This document shows, one piece after another, positions 33,529-42,325 of a stretch of DNA of 64,000 nucleotides (position 1 is its first letter; each line of letters starts with the position of its first letter). The notes beneath the pieces were generated by a model that was given only the letters and a program-made list of their open reading frames with translations, ran no database searches and was not told the origin of the DNA. The DNA lies in contig NZ_JAGQBA010000002.1 of the NCBI RefSeq assembly GCF_024345395.1, positions 248,001 through 312,000 on the forward strand, in the 5' to 3' direction. This DNA is from Cyanobium sp. Tous-M-B4 (GTDB lineage: Bacteria > Cyanobacteriota > Cyanobacteriia > PCC-6307 > Cyanobiaceae). The translations under genes and the position numbers were made by a program.

Positions 33529-34676
33529 CCCCAAAGGCGGCGGCGCGGCGCGGCGCTGAGGAGCCGGTGGGTGTCGGCCAGCAGCTCGGGGATGGGCAGC
33601 ACGTGGGGGCAGCGGGGCAGGCAGGCGCCGCAGGTGCGGCAGGCCTCGGCGTTGAGCTCCTCCCACCAGTGGCCGGCGCGGCCGATCAGGTTGTAGCGCT
33701 CCTGGGCAAAGGCCTCCATGCCGTGGCCCACGGCCAGGTTGCGCAGGCGCAGGAGTTCGGGGATCGGCACGCCGTTGGGGCAGGGCAAGCAGGCGCGGCA
33801 CTGGCCGCAGCGCTCCGCCCCCAGGCGCTCGCGGCCGGCTGCATCCAGGCGCTGCAGGGCTGAGCGTTGCGCGGCACTCAGCCAGGGCGAGGGCCCGCCG
33901 ATGGCAGCGGCCCAGGCCAGGTCTTCCGGCTGCTCAGCCCCCAGGCTCAAGGTGGAGATCCCTTGATCGAGCAGGAAGCGATAGGCCAGCTCCAGGGGGT
34001 GAAACGGGGCGCAGTCGGCCAGCAGCTCCGCTGGTGGGTCGTAGAGGCGACCGCCCTTGTCGGCCGGGGAGATGGCAAGCACGCCGATTCCCTGGGCCAG
34101 GGCGGAGCGGGCGATGGGCAGGAGGGTCTGGTCAAACAGGTGCACATGCAGGCTGCAGAACGTGAAGCTCCCCGAGCTCAGGGCGGCTTCGATCAGCTCG
34201 GGAGTGCCGTGGCTGCTGAAGCCCACCTGGCCCACCAGTCCTTCGTCTTTGGCCCAGGTCAGCAGGTCGGCGCCGGGCCCCTTAAGCGCCCACTCCAGGT
34301 GCTCGGGGCGGTTGAGGCCGTGTACGGCCAGGTTGGTGAGCTGGGCCACGCCAAGGCGGGCCAGGATTGAGCGCAACTGCCCCTGGCCGGCGGCCAGGTC
34401 GGGGCCGGGCAGCAGTTTGCTGGTGATGCGCCAGCCGTCTGAGGGGCCCAGGTTGTCCCGTTGCAGGGCCGCCAGGGCCTGGCCCAGGAAGGTTTCGGCA
34501 GGCCCGTAGGCAGGGGCTGTTTCCAGGTGGTTGATGCCGGCGGCCAGGGCTGCCCTAAGGACCGCTTCCATTTGGGCGGGGCTGCCCAGAGCCCGCATCG
34601 TGCCCAAGCTGAAGGCCGACACCGCCGGCCCGGCGCCGTAGGGGCGCTGCAGCTGGTTTTCAGGCTGTTGGTTCAT
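33525..34676 (-). CDS. Aldo-keto reductase fused to a 4Fe-4S ferredoxin-type domain
   Basis: A 383-residue protein. Residues about 18-285 form an aldo-keto reductase barrel (SAFSLGTMRALGSP, GINHLETAPAYGPAETFLGQAL, WRITSKLLPGP, GQVGFSSHGTPELIEAAL). The C-terminal 90 residues have two Cys clusters, CGQCRACLPCPNG and CRTCGACLPRCP, of the ferredoxin type. This is a known fusion class in bacteria and archaea; its substrate is unknown. The usual catalytic Lys is seen (SKLLPG). It overlaps the DUF151 gene upstream by 17 bases and the lipoprotein gene downstream by 4. Confidence 0.87.
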   Translation of the reverse strand: MNQQPENQLQRPYGAGPAVSAFSLGTMRALGSPAQMEAVLRAALAAGINHLETAPAYGPAETFLGQALAALQRDNLGPSDGWRITSKLLPGPDLAAGQGQLRSILARLGVAQLTNLAVHGLNRPEHLEWALKGPGADLLTWAKDEGLVGQVGFSSHGTPELIEAALSSGSFTFCSLHVHLFDQTLLPIARSALAQGIGVLAISPADKGGRLYDPPAELLADCAPFHPLELAYRFLLDQGISTLSLGAEQPEDLAWAAAIGGPSPWLSAAQRSALQRLDAAGRERLGAERCGQCRACLPCPNGVPIPELLRLRNLAVGHGMEAFAQERYNLIGRAGHWWEELNAEACRTCGACLPRCPHVLPIPELLADTHRLLSAAPRRRLWG

Positions 34677-35229
34677 CCCCAGATTGGTCCGCTTCTGGGG
34701 GGGCCTGTTTGAGGTGGCGCACTAGGTCGGCAGGGCTGGTGCTGTCCAGGAAGCGGCGGAAATTGTCCTGCTCCTGGGCGTCGGCCTCCGCATCCACCGG
34801 GATGGAGGCATCAGCCACGACCTCTTCGAGCATCCAGATGCTGCTGCCGGTGCGCAGGGCTAGGGCGATGGCATCGCTAGGCCTGGCGTCTATTTCGATG
34901 CTTGAGGCTGATGATTGGTCGCCAGCCGAGCCAATTTCCCCATCGCTAGCTGGGCTGAGTTTCAGCACGGCGCGGAAGGTGCTGTCTTCGATCGTGTGGA
35001 TTACAACCCGGTCGAGCTGCAAACCCCCAGCGTCGATCAGGTCGGCCATCAGGTCATGGCTGAGGGGGCGGGTCGGCGGTTCTTCGCTGAGGCCAGCCAG
35101 GATATTTTGAGCTTGGGCCTGATCGATCCAGATCGGCACCTGGCGCCGGCCCGATGGATCGCGTAGCAGCACAATCGGGCTGCGACTGGCCGCATCGAGG
35201 GCAATTCCGGCAACGCGCATTTCAACCAT
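34660..35229 (-). CDS. Bifunctional nuclease family protein (DUF151)
   Basis: A 189-residue protein with the bifunctional-nuclease (BFN) domain. Landmarks are MVEMRVAGIALDAASRSPIV, LLRDPSGRRQVPIWIDQAQA, RPLSHDLMADLIDAGGLQLDRVVI and the RPSDAIALALR box. An acidic C-terminal tail follows. Plant and bacterial members show RNase/DNase activity in vitro; the cellular role here is unknown. A second ATG at 35220 is possible. It diverges from ribE, with 61 bases between starts. Confidence 0.88.
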   Translation of the reverse strand: MVEMRVAGIALDAASRSPIVLLRDPSGRRQVPIWIDQAQAQNILAGLSEEPPTRPLSHDLMADLIDAGGLQLDRVVIHTIEDSTFRAVLKLSPASDGEIGSAGDQSSASSIEIDARPSDAIALALRTGSSIWMLEEVVADASIPVDAEADAQEQDNFRRFLDSTSPADLVRHLKQAPPEADQSGDEPTA

Positions 35230-35290
35230 GGCTAGGCGCAGCCTTTTGCCCGATTATGGCGAGGATGTATCCCCCTGGGCTGGACAGCAG

Positions 35291-35956
35291 ATGTTTACCG
35301 GGCTGGTGCAGGCCACAGGCGTGATTCGCCGCTCGCCCCACGGGGTTCAGCTGCAGTGGGATGCAGCCCCGGGGGCTACCTGGACCCCAGCTGACCTGGC
35401 CCTAGGCGACAGCGTGGCGGTGGATGGGGTTTGTCTCACCGTTGCTGGGCGGCTGGCCGATGGCTTTCGCGCCGATGTCAGTGAGGAAACCCTGGGCCGC
35501 ACCACCTTGGCCGCCAAGGCAGACCGGGGCGGCAGGGTGAATCTCGAGCCTGCCCTGCGCCTGGCCGACCGGCTTGGTGGCCACCTGGTGAGCGGCCATG
35601 TGGATGGGCTGGGGGTGGTGCGAGCCATCGCCCGCCAGACCGCCTCCTGGCGCCTGGAGCTGGCCTGGCAGAACCCCGCCTACGGCCGCTATGTGTGCGA
35701 AAAGGCCAGCGTGGCGGTGGATGGCATCAGCCTGACAGTGGCCGGCTGCGACCCCGATGGCGCCGGCTTCTGGATTGCCGTGATTCCCCACACCTGGGCA
35801 AGCACCACCCTGGCGCAGCTGGCCGTGGGGGATGGGGTCAACCTGGAGGCCGACCTACTGGCCAAGTACACCGAGCGTTTGTTGGCTGCCAGCGGCCCCA
35901 GCGGCGCGGCGGAGCCTATCAATGCCCCCTGGCTGGCTGATCACGGCTGGATCTGA
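35291..35956 (+). CDS. ribE: Riboflavin synthase, alpha chain
   Basis: A 221-residue trimeric enzyme that dismutates two 6,7-dimethyl-8-ribityllumazine molecules into riboflavin. The start MFTGLVQATGVI is diagnostic, and the tandem lumazine-binding repeats are visible (GDSVAVDGVCLTVAG and EKASVAVDGISLTVAG), with LGGHLVSGHVDG at the active site of the first repeat. The frame is open upstream to 35228, but the family start is 35291. It precedes the HdeD-like gene by 49 bases. Confidence 0.96.
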   Translation: MFTGLVQATGVIRRSPHGVQLQWDAAPGATWTPADLALGDSVAVDGVCLTVAGRLADGFRADVSEETLGRTTLAAKADRGGRVNLEPALRLADRLGGHLVSGHVDGLGVVRAIARQTASWRLELAWQNPAYGRYVCEKASVAVDGISLTVAGCDPDGAGFWIAVIPHTWASTTLAQLAVGDGVNLEADLLAKYTERLLAASGPSGAAEPINAPWLADHGWI

Positions 35957-36005
35957 CGTCTGCGCTTGGCGTGACTACGGTCCAGGTGATGTTGCTGCCA
36001 TAGCG

Positions 36006-36581
36006 ATGGGCTCAGGTTTGTTTTCGTCCAAAGGCGAGGAATTGAAGGCCTTCACCCTGTTTGAGGGGGTGTTGATGCTGGTACTTGGGGTGCTGGCCCT
36101 GATCTTCCCGGTGCTGGCTTCCGCCTGGATCACCGTGATCGTGGCGGTGGGCTTTCTGGTGGGCGGCATCGTGGGTTGGGTAAGCAACCTGACCCGCTCC
36201 CGCCAGTTGGGACGCTGGTATTGCTTTTCGCGGCTGGTGATTTCCACCCTCTTCATCGTGGTGGGGGCCTGGATGATTCAGCAGTTCCGCGGCGGTCCGC
36301 TCGAGGGCGGCCTGGTCGTGGCCAGTCTGGCCTTTGCCATCGGCATCGTTTTCATCCTTGAAGGCCTGGTTTCGATGCTGGTGGCCCTTGGTCACACCCG
36401 GGTGAGTGGCTGGGGTTGGGGCTTGCTCAACGGAATCGTCACCCTGATTCTTGGCTTGCTGATAGTGACCATGCAGGCCTGGGGGCTGCTCTGGGTGATT
36501 GGGGTGCTGGTTGGAATCAGCTTTCTGTTCAGTGGTATCGACCTGCTCGCCTTCAGCGCCAGCTTCCATGGCGACGACTGA
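36006..36581 (+). CDS. HdeD-family (DUF308) membrane protein
   Basis: A 191-residue protein with six hydrophobic helices in three DUF308 repeats: LFEGVLMLVLGVLALIFPVL, then LVISTLFIVVGAWMIQQF, and NGIVTLILGLLIVTMQAWG. HdeD of E. coli is linked to acid resistance; in cyanobacteria these proteins are often light- or stress-induced. The ATG at 36006 is chosen because the upstream open frame is an out-of-frame continuation of ribE. No regulatory site was found. Confidence 0.88.
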   Translation: MGSGLFSSKGEELKAFTLFEGVLMLVLGVLALIFPVLASAWITVIVAVGFLVGGIVGWVSNLTRSRQLGRWYCFSRLVISTLFIVVGAWMIQQFRGGPLEGGLVVASLAFAIGIVFILEGLVSMLVALGHTRVSGWGWGLLNGIVTLILGLLIVTMQAWGLLWVIGVLVGISFLFSGIDLLAFSASFHGDD

Positions 36582-36605
36582 GCTGGAGTGCCAGGGGAGA
36601 GGGGC

Positions 36606-37019
36606 CTAGGGATCTTGTGGTTCGATCGGTAGCAGGCTGATCGAACCGTTGTCTGGGTTGATCTCGATCCGAAATTCCTGGCCCGGCTCCAGTCCCAGCC
36701 TGCGGGTGTAGGCCTGGCCGATCAGCAGGTTTCCGTTGCCATGCACCCGGGTGCGGAAATCAGCTTGCCGTCCCTTGCCTTGGCCGCTGCTGGCGGTTCG
36801 GCCAACGCTGTTGGGTACCGGGTAGCCCTTAGCGGCCACCAAAGCTCGATAAAAACTTTTTTTCAGCACCCGTCCGCTCGGACCCACGTAACCGCAGCCC
36901 CGAGCGATTTCGTCCTCTGGGCGGTTGCTCAGGGCGCGGGCCCGATCAAGAAGGGCCTTGCCTTCCAGCATGTCCGCGGGGCTGTCGCCGCTCCTGGCCG
37001 CCATGGGAAACGCCTGCAC
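36606..37019 (-). CDS. cyAbrB-type transcriptional regulator
   Basis: A 137-residue DNA-binding protein of the cyanobacterial AbrB-like family. The cyanobacterial N-terminal half (MLEGKALLDRARALSNRPED, CGYVGPSGRVLKKSFYRALVAAKGY) precedes a basic linker and a C-terminal AbrB/SpoVT-like strand set (NLLIGQAYTRRLGLEPGQEF). cyAbrB proteins regulate nitrogen and carbon metabolism and hydrogenase genes. Starts at 37019, 37004 or 36971 are possible; the first is given. It lies next to the cytochrome oxidase cluster, converging with the HdeD-like gene. Confidence 0.85.
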   Translation of the reverse strand: MQAFPMAARSGDSPADMLEGKALLDRARALSNRPEDEIARGCGYVGPSGRVLKKSFYRALVAAKGYPVPNSVGRTASSGQGKGRQADFRTRVHGNGNLLIGQAYTRRLGLEPGQEFRIEINPDNGSISLLPIEPQDP

Positions 37020-37096
37020 TAGGCAGATATATCAACTGATTGTGCCCGGTATGCGAGGAAATCGCCATCCGTGCCAGCGGTTGCCGACTTGGAGCC

Positions 37097-37705
37097 TCAG
37101 AGCAGATACAGGATTCCGTAGAGCACAACCCAGATGCCATCGACGAAATGCCAATAGAGCTCAGCTGCTTCTAAGCCGAAATGGTCGCTGGCGCTGATGC
37201 GTCCTCCCGGGCGGGTCTGCAGAGCAACGATGGCGATACAGATCACCCCAAGAGTCACGTGCAGGCCGTGGAAGCCTGTGAGGGCATAGAAGGTGCTGGC
37301 AAAAAGGTTGTCGGTGAGGCTGAAGGGCAGGTTGAAATACTCAACCATCTGACCCGCCAGGAAAATCGCGCCCAGGCCGCCAGTGATTGCCAGCCAGAGG
37401 CGGCTGGCCCCCAACTTTCCGGCCCGGCATTCCTTGCCCGCGCGATGAAAGGTGAAGCTGCTGATGATCAAAACCACCGTGTTGATGGTGGGTAGCAGCA
37501 ATTCGAGCTCGTAAATCCCGCCTTCTGGCAGCGGATTCACGGCCCGGAAAGTGAGATAGGCAGCAAAAAAACCGGCGAAGGTCATGCCATCTGCCACCAA
37601 GAAGGTGGCCAGGCCAAATAGGCGGAAATCTCCGTGCCCCTCTCCAGCTGGGCCGTGGCCAGCCTCAACGACTACTGAATCCTGTAGGGGTGTGGTGCTC
37701 GTCAC
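37097..37705 (-). CDS. ctaE: Cytochrome c oxidase subunit III
   Basis: A 202-residue, five-helix subunit III of aa3-type oxidase. Family segments are LFGLATFLVADGMTFAGFFAAYLTFR, ELELLLPTINTVVLIISSFTFH, STFYALTGFHGLHVTLGVICI and GLEAAELYWHFVDGIWVVLYGILYLL, the last with the typical His and Trp. It is the last gene of ctaCDE and overlaps the ctaD stop by 4 bases (ATGA, 37702-37705). It supports oxygen reduction and complex stability in the membrane. Confidence 0.95.
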   Translation of the reverse strand: MTSTTPLQDSVVVEAGHGPAGEGHGDFRLFGLATFLVADGMTFAGFFAAYLTFRAVNPLPEGGIYELELLLPTINTVVLIISSFTFHRAGKECRAGKLGASRLWLAITGGLGAIFLAGQMVEYFNLPFSLTDNLFASTFYALTGFHGLHVTLGVICIAIVALQTRPGGRISASDHFGLEAAELYWHFVDGIWVVLYGILYLL

Positions 37706-39324
37706 GCTTTTACCTCCGGGTGCTGGCCGTAGCCGTAGGGCTCGGTCACTAGTGGTGCCTCGCCATGCCAGTTTTCAACCGGTGGCGGCGAACTGGTGAG
37801 CCATTCAGATGTAAGGGCATTCCAAGGGTTGTCACCAGCCTCTTTGCCGTTTATCGCCGTAACCACAACATTGATAAGCAGTGGCAGGGTGCTGATTGCC
37901 ATCAACAGGGCGCCCACACTGCTCACCTGGTTAAGGGTTGTGAAGGCGGGGTCGTATTCGGCAACTCGTCGGGGCATGCCATTCAAGCCGAGCCAGTGCT
38001 GGGGGGCGAAGCAGAGATTGAAACCAACAAAGGTGAGCAGGAAGTGGAGCCTGCCCAGGTCCTCGTTGAGCAGACGACCGGTGAATTTCGGATACCAGTG
38101 ATATAAGGACCCGAAAATAACAAAGACCGTGCCCCCGTAAACGATGTAGTGGAAGTGACCCACCACGAAGTAGGTGTCGTGGACGTGAATATCGAAGGGC
38201 ACTTGAGCCAAGGCAACGCCGGTGATGCCGCCAAATACAAAATTAACGATGAAGGCGCATGAGAACAGCATCGCCGAATTAAGAGCAATCTTTCCACCCC
38301 ACAAAGTTGCCAACCAGTTGAAGAATTTAATGCCGGTTGGAACTGCGATAAAGGAGGTGGCAATCGTGAAAAACAGGCGCATCCAGGGGGGGGTGCCGCT
38401 GGTGAACATGTGGTGTGCCCAGACAATCAGGCCAAGGAAAACGATCGCCATGATCGAATACACCATCGTGGTGTAACCAAACAGAGGCTTGCGGGCGTGG
38501 ATGGGAAGTATTTCGCTGACCAGGCCGAAGGCTGGCAGCACCATAATGTAAACAGCCGGGTGGGAATAGAACCAAAAAAGGTGTTGATAAACCACTACGT
38601 TTCCACCCATGGTTGGGTTGAAAAATCCGGTGTGGGCAATGATGTCGAAACTGAGCAGAATTAGGGTGCCTGCCAATACCGGGGTCGAAAGCACAACTAA
38701 AATGCTGGTGCCTAGCATTGCCCAGCAATACATAGGCAGCATCATCAGCTTTAGTCCTGGTCGCCGTAATTTGAGGATGGTGGCAATGAAGTTGATGCCG
38801 CCAAAAATCGAGCTGCCACCAAGCAGAAGCACGCTCAATATCCAAACCACTTGGCCTGCGGCTGGGGTCGTGAGACTTAGGGGTGGATAGGCGGTCCAGC
38901 CAGACTGGGCAGCAGCTCCAGCGATAAAATAACTACTGATAAGCAGAATGCCCGCAGGGGGAATCAGCCAGAAGGCCACAGCGTTGAGACGGGGGAAAGC
39001 CATGTCTCTGGCGCCCACATAAAAGGGAATCAGATAATTGCCGAAGGCACCGTTGACGACTGGCACGATCCAAAGAAAGATCATCACCGTGCCATGAAGG
39101 GTGAGCACCTCGTTGTAGGTCTCACGGCTGACAAAATCGGAGATTGGACTTATCAGTTCCGTGCGGATAACTCCAGCTAGGGCCCCGCCGATCAAATAAA
39201 AGATGAAGCCACAAATCAAATACTGCAGGCCAATCACCTTGTGATCGAGGCTGAAACTGAAGTAGCGCAGCCAGCCCTGGGGTTGCAGGTTGCCGTCGAA
39301 ATCGCTTGGGTTGGCGAGAGTCAT
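37702..39324 (-). CDS. ctaD: Cytochrome c oxidase subunit I
   Basis: A 540-residue catalytic subunit with twelve helices. The haem a and binuclear-centre ligands are visible: LTLHGTVMIFLW (low-spin haem His), LFWFYSHPAVYIMVLPAFG (CuB His and cross-linked Tyr region), IVWAHHMFTSGTP (two CuB His), and VHDTYFVVGHFHYIVYGGTVF (haem a3 and a ligands). The K-channel glutamate region and the conserved GHFH box are intact. It performs the four-electron reduction of oxygen and pumps protons. The upstream ctaC gene is separated by 9 bases. Confidence 0.97.
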   Translation of the reverse strand: MTLANPSDFDGNLQPQGWLRYFSFSLDHKVIGLQYLICGFIFYLIGGALAGVIRTELISPISDFVSRETYNEVLTLHGTVMIFLWIVPVVNGAFGNYLIPFYVGARDMAFPRLNAVAFWLIPPAGILLISSYFIAGAAAQSGWTAYPPLSLTTPAAGQVVWILSVLLLGGSSIFGGINFIATILKLRRPGLKLMMLPMYCWAMLGTSILVVLSTPVLAGTLILLSFDIIAHTGFFNPTMGGNVVVYQHLFWFYSHPAVYIMVLPAFGLVSEILPIHARKPLFGYTTMVYSIMAIVFLGLIVWAHHMFTSGTPPWMRLFFTIATSFIAVPTGIKFFNWLATLWGGKIALNSAMLFSCAFIVNFVFGGITGVALAQVPFDIHVHDTYFVVGHFHYIVYGGTVFVIFGSLYHWYPKFTGRLLNEDLGRLHFLLTFVGFNLCFAPQHWLGLNGMPRRVAEYDPAFTTLNQVSSVGALLMAISTLPLLINVVVTAINGKEAGDNPWNALTSEWLTSSPPPVENWHGEAPLVTEPYGYGQHPEVKA

Positions 39325-39333
39325 GGCTGGTCG

Positions 39334-40191
39334 TCAGGTGGTGGTGCGGTTGGGAGTGTTCTGCTGCAACCAGTTGTCGTAGGCATCGGGCTCGTGCACT
39401 ACAACGTTGGAGCGCATGCCGCCGTGGTAAGGGCCGCAGAGCTCGGCGCAGATGATCGGATAGGTGCCAGCCCGAGTGGCTGTAAAGGAGAGCACGGTTG
39501 GCTGGCCTGGAATTACGTCCTGCTTGAGCCGGAACTGGGGTACCCAGAAGGCATGGATTACATCCCGGGCTTCCATGCGCAACTCCACCTGTTGACCTGT
39601 GGGCACATGCAGCTCGCCGCTGGTTATGTCTGAGCCTGGATAGTGAAAAATGAAGGCAAATTGCATAGCGGTTACCTCCACAGGTAAAACCGGTCCGGCA
39701 GGTGCAGCATCCATGCCGGCTACGCCAATGCCACCCCAAACCCGGCCAGCTGTATCGCCTTTCTTAACGCTGACCTGCTGCATGGCCCCTTGATCCATGG
39801 CCATGTGATCCATGGCCATGTGATCGTTGAGGGTGGCCATACCGCCCATCCGCTCATATATGTCGTAGCTGTATAGACCGACAAACAAAACAACTACTGC
39901 TGGGATGGCCGTCCAAACGATCTCCAGCGGCAGATTTCCCTCTATTGCCAGACCATCGCTGACATCGCCGCTGCGGCGCCTAAATCGAAACAAGCTGTAA
40001 ACCAGCAGGATCACGATGCCGAGAAACAGCACGGTGCCAATGCTGAACAAAACCTTAAATAGATCGTCGTAGGTGGATGCGTTGCTGCTGGCGCCCAGCG
40101 GCAACACGTTGACGTTGTTGCCAACCCAAAGACCTGTCAGCACAAGGGCTGTGGTGGCCGTGAGCACAGCTAGGGCGGTGCGAATTGGCAC
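39334..40191 (-). CDS. ctaC: Cytochrome c oxidase subunit II, with Met/His-rich insertion
   Basis: A 285-residue subunit II with two N-terminal helices (LAVLTATTALVLTGLWVGNN and VLFSIGTVLFLGIVILLVYSLF) and a periplasmic CuA cupredoxin domain. CuA ligands are present: a His in IHAFWVPQFRLKQD, and CAELCGPYHGGM with both Cys, the Glu, the His and the Met. Between helix 2 and the cupredoxin domain lies DHMAMDHMAMDQGAM, encoded by a 15-bp tandem repeat. A GTG at 40191 fits the family N-terminus; an ATG at 40266 would add 25 unconserved residues. Confidence 0.93.
   Translation of the reverse strand: MPIRTALAVLTATTALVLTGLWVGNNVNVLPLGASSNASTYDDLFKVLFSIGTVLFLGIVILLVYSLFRFRRRSGDVSDGLAIEGNLPLEIVWTAIPAVVVLFVGLYSYDIYERMGGMATLNDHMAMDHMAMDQGAMQQVSVKKGDTAGRVWGGIGVAGMDAAPAGPVLPVEVTAMQFAFIFHYPGSDITSGELHVPTGQQVELRMEARDVIHAFWVPQFRLKQDVIPGQPTVLSFTATRAGTYPIICAELCGPYHGGMRSNVVVHEPDAYDNWLQQNTPNRTTT
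39791..39825. repeat. 15-bp tandem repeat within ctaC
   Basis: TGATCCATGGCCATG is repeated in tandem (39791-39805 and 39806-39820) with a partial third copy to 39825. In frame it gives the Asp-His-Met-Ala-Met repeats of the CtaC linker. Confidence 0.92.
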
Positions 40192-40374
40192 GGTGCTGTT
40201 TGAGCTTCTGGTCAGCCTATGGGCATTGGCTGCGATGTGCGGCTCGATCCTTGCCTTAGTTGGCAAATCAACGCCTCAGGCGCTTGCAAGCAGGGCTGAT
40301 GTTTTCACTTCGTGATCTGGGCAATTAAGAGTCCCTCGTTTTGAACAACTTGGTTAGCTTCTCTGGACTCCGGG

Positions 40375-41349
40375 ATGGTCGTTTCCGTGACGACAAATCT
40401 CCAATCACCTCTAGCCCCAAGCTTTCGCAGCAGGCCAGACCCTGTTCTGACCCAGAAGCTCGCCCTGCTTGCCTCCCACCTAGTGGTGGCCTTGGTGGCC
40501 TTGGTTGGCATCGGCGGTGCCACCAGGGTGATGGAAGCGGGTTTGGCCTGTCCTGACTGGCCCCTCTGCTACGGCCGCCTCCTGCCAGGTCGTCAGATGA
40601 ATCTGCAGGTGTTTTTGGAGTGGTTTCACCGCCTTGACGCTTTCGTGGTGGGAGTAGCCCTGCTGGTTCTTACGGCAGCGAGTTTTTTCTGGCGGCGCCG
40701 CCTGCCCGCTTGGTTGCCCTGGCTGGCTGCTGGGGCACTTTTTCTGGTGTTGGTTCAAGGGGCCCTGGGGGCTCTTACCGTCACTCAGCTTCTGGCTGCG
40801 CCCTTAGTTACTGCCCATCTCGCTACGGCCTTGCTGCTGGTTGCCCTTACAAGTGGCATCTACCAGCGTCTGGCAATGGTGAATAGGGCCTCGATCAGCC
40901 CTCCGCTTTGGTGGCAGCTGCTGGCGAGCTTGGCTCTGGTGCTGGTCTTAGCCCAGTGCCTGCTGGGTGGAACCATGGCCAGCCAGTGGGCGGCAGATCA
41001 GTGTTTTAGTGCTGGCAATGGCTGCCACTGGCTGCTGGCTCACCGCCAGCTCGCCATGACTGCAGCTGTTGCAGTGCTGGCCCTGGCAGCAGCAACACTG
41101 TTTTTGCCTCCAGGTCAGGGGCAACTGCCCGGCCTCGCCCAGGGAGCAGCCGTGTTGGTGCTGGCCCAGGTGAGCTTGGGCATTTGGACCTTGAAGCTCC
41201 AGCTGCAGGCGCCGCTGGTGACGATCGGCCACCAACTGCTGGCGGCCCTGCTGGTCGCTCTGCTTGCAGCGGTGCTTGCCCGCTCCCTTGGCAAATCAGG
41301 CCAGACCTTGCCCATGTCTCCAATGTCTTCCGAGGTGGCTCATGGTTAG
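40375..41349 (+). CDS. ctaA: Heme A synthase, COX15/CtaA
   Basis: A 324-residue eight-helix membrane enzyme that oxidises heme O to heme A. Conserved segments include [20 protein letters not shown] followed by [22 protein letters not shown] (His ligand), [20 protein letters not shown] (His), a short [10 protein letters not shown] loop, and [14 protein letters not shown] near the C-terminus. The Cys pair in extracytoplasmic loop 2 is present. It is the first gene of a plus-strand run with ctaB, divergent from ctaC, as expected for a coordinated oxidase cluster. The ATG at 40375 may be preceded by regulatory sequence in the 40192-40374 gap. Confidence 0.94.
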   Translation: MVVSVTTNLQSPLAPSFRSRPDPVLTQKLALLASHLVVALVALVGIGGATRVMEAGLACPDWPLCYGRLLPGRQMNLQVFLEWFHRLDAFVVGVALLVLTAASFFWRRRLPAWLPWLAAGALFLVLVQGALGALTVTQLLAAPLVTAHLATALLLVALTSGIYQRLAMVNRASISPPLWWQLLASLALVLVLAQCLLGGTMASQWAADQCFSAGNGCHWLLAHRQLAMTAAVAVLALAAATLFLPPGQGQLPGLAQGAAVLVLAQVSLGIWTLKLQLQAPLVTIGHQLLAALLVALLAAVLARSLGKSGQTLPMSPMSSEVAHG

Positions 41350-42325
41350 TGCAACGATCACAGCTCCAATCGCCGTTGCCCCGGCGATCCGCCCCTCGGT
41401 GAAATTGCCGGCTTGGCTTGAAGTTGCCAAGCCCCGCCTCATACCGCTGCTGCTCGCTACCACCCTCGGTGGCATGGCCCTCAGCTCTGGCGATGCACCC
41501 ACCGCCAGCACGATCATCTGCACCCTGGTGGGGGGCAGCCTGGCTTCGGCTGCGGCCGGTGTGCTCAATTGCCTCTGGGAACAGGATCTCGATGGGCGCA
41601 TGCAGCGCACTAGCCGCCGGGCCCTGCCCTCTGGTCGTCTGGCCCAGCGCCAGGCCTTTGCCCTAGCCATTGGCCTCACCATCCTGTCGGTGGTGGTGCT
41701 GGTTATGGGCGTTAATCCGCTGGCTGCCAGCCTCTCCCTGCTGGGGCTCTGCAGCTATGTGCTGCTTTACACAGCCCTGCTCAAGCCGCGCACCAGTCAG
41801 AACATCGTGGTCGGCGGGGTCGCCGGAGCTATCCCGCCCTTGGTGGGAGCTGCCGCTGCCACCGGCTCCCTTGGCTGGGCTTCCTGGTGGTTGTTTTCCC
41901 TGGTGATGTTGTGGACGCCAGCCCACTTCTGGGCCCTGGCCCTGCTGCTCAAGGACGATTACCGCTCCGTGGGCATTCCGATGCTGCCGGTGGTCAAGGG
42001 CGTGGCGGTGACGACCCGGGCTATCAGCCATTACGCCTGGGCCACCGTTGGCTTCAGCCTGCTTGGGATAGTGGCGCTGCCAACAGGCGGCTTGCTTTAT
42101 GGCTTGATGGTGCTGCCCTTCAACGCCCGTCTGCTGCAGCTGAGCTCCCAGCTACGCAGCCAGCCTGACGAACCCCAACGGGCCAAGGCCATGTTCCGCT
42201 GGTCGATTTTCTATTTATTCGGCATCTGTGCGTTGCTTTTGTTGGCCCGCCTACCGCAGGCAGCTCTGCTCGGCCCCCAACTGTTCAACGTCCCCTTTGC
42301 TGCCTTGCCTAGATTGGTCGGCTGA
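41342..42325 (+). CDS. ctaB: Protoheme IX farnesyltransferase
   Basis: A 327-residue UbiA-superfamily membrane enzyme that makes heme O, the substrate of CtaA. The aspartate-rich prenyl-diphosphate motif is seen in [23 protein letters not shown], and the second in [18 protein letters not shown], both typical of CtaB/CyoE. The start at 41342 overlaps the ctaA end by 8 bases; the upstream open frame is unconserved. It is followed directly by the ABC ATPase gene, whose TTG start abuts the stop. Confidence 0.95.
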   Translation: MVSATITAPIAVAPAIRPSVKLPAWLEVAKPRLIPLLLATTLGGMALSSGDAPTASTIICTLVGGSLASAAAGVLNCLWEQDLDGRMQRTSRRALPSGRLAQRQAFALAIGLTILSVVVLVMGVNPLAASLSLLGLCSYVLLYTALLKPRTSQNIVVGGVAGAIPPLVGAAAATGSLGWASWWLFSLVMLWTPAHFWALALLLKDDYRSVGIPMLPVVKGVAVTTRAISHYAWATVGFSLLGIVALPTGGLLYGLMVLPFNARLLQLSSQLRSQPDEPQRAKAMFRWSIFYLFGICALLLLARLPQAALLGPQLFNVPFAALPRLVG

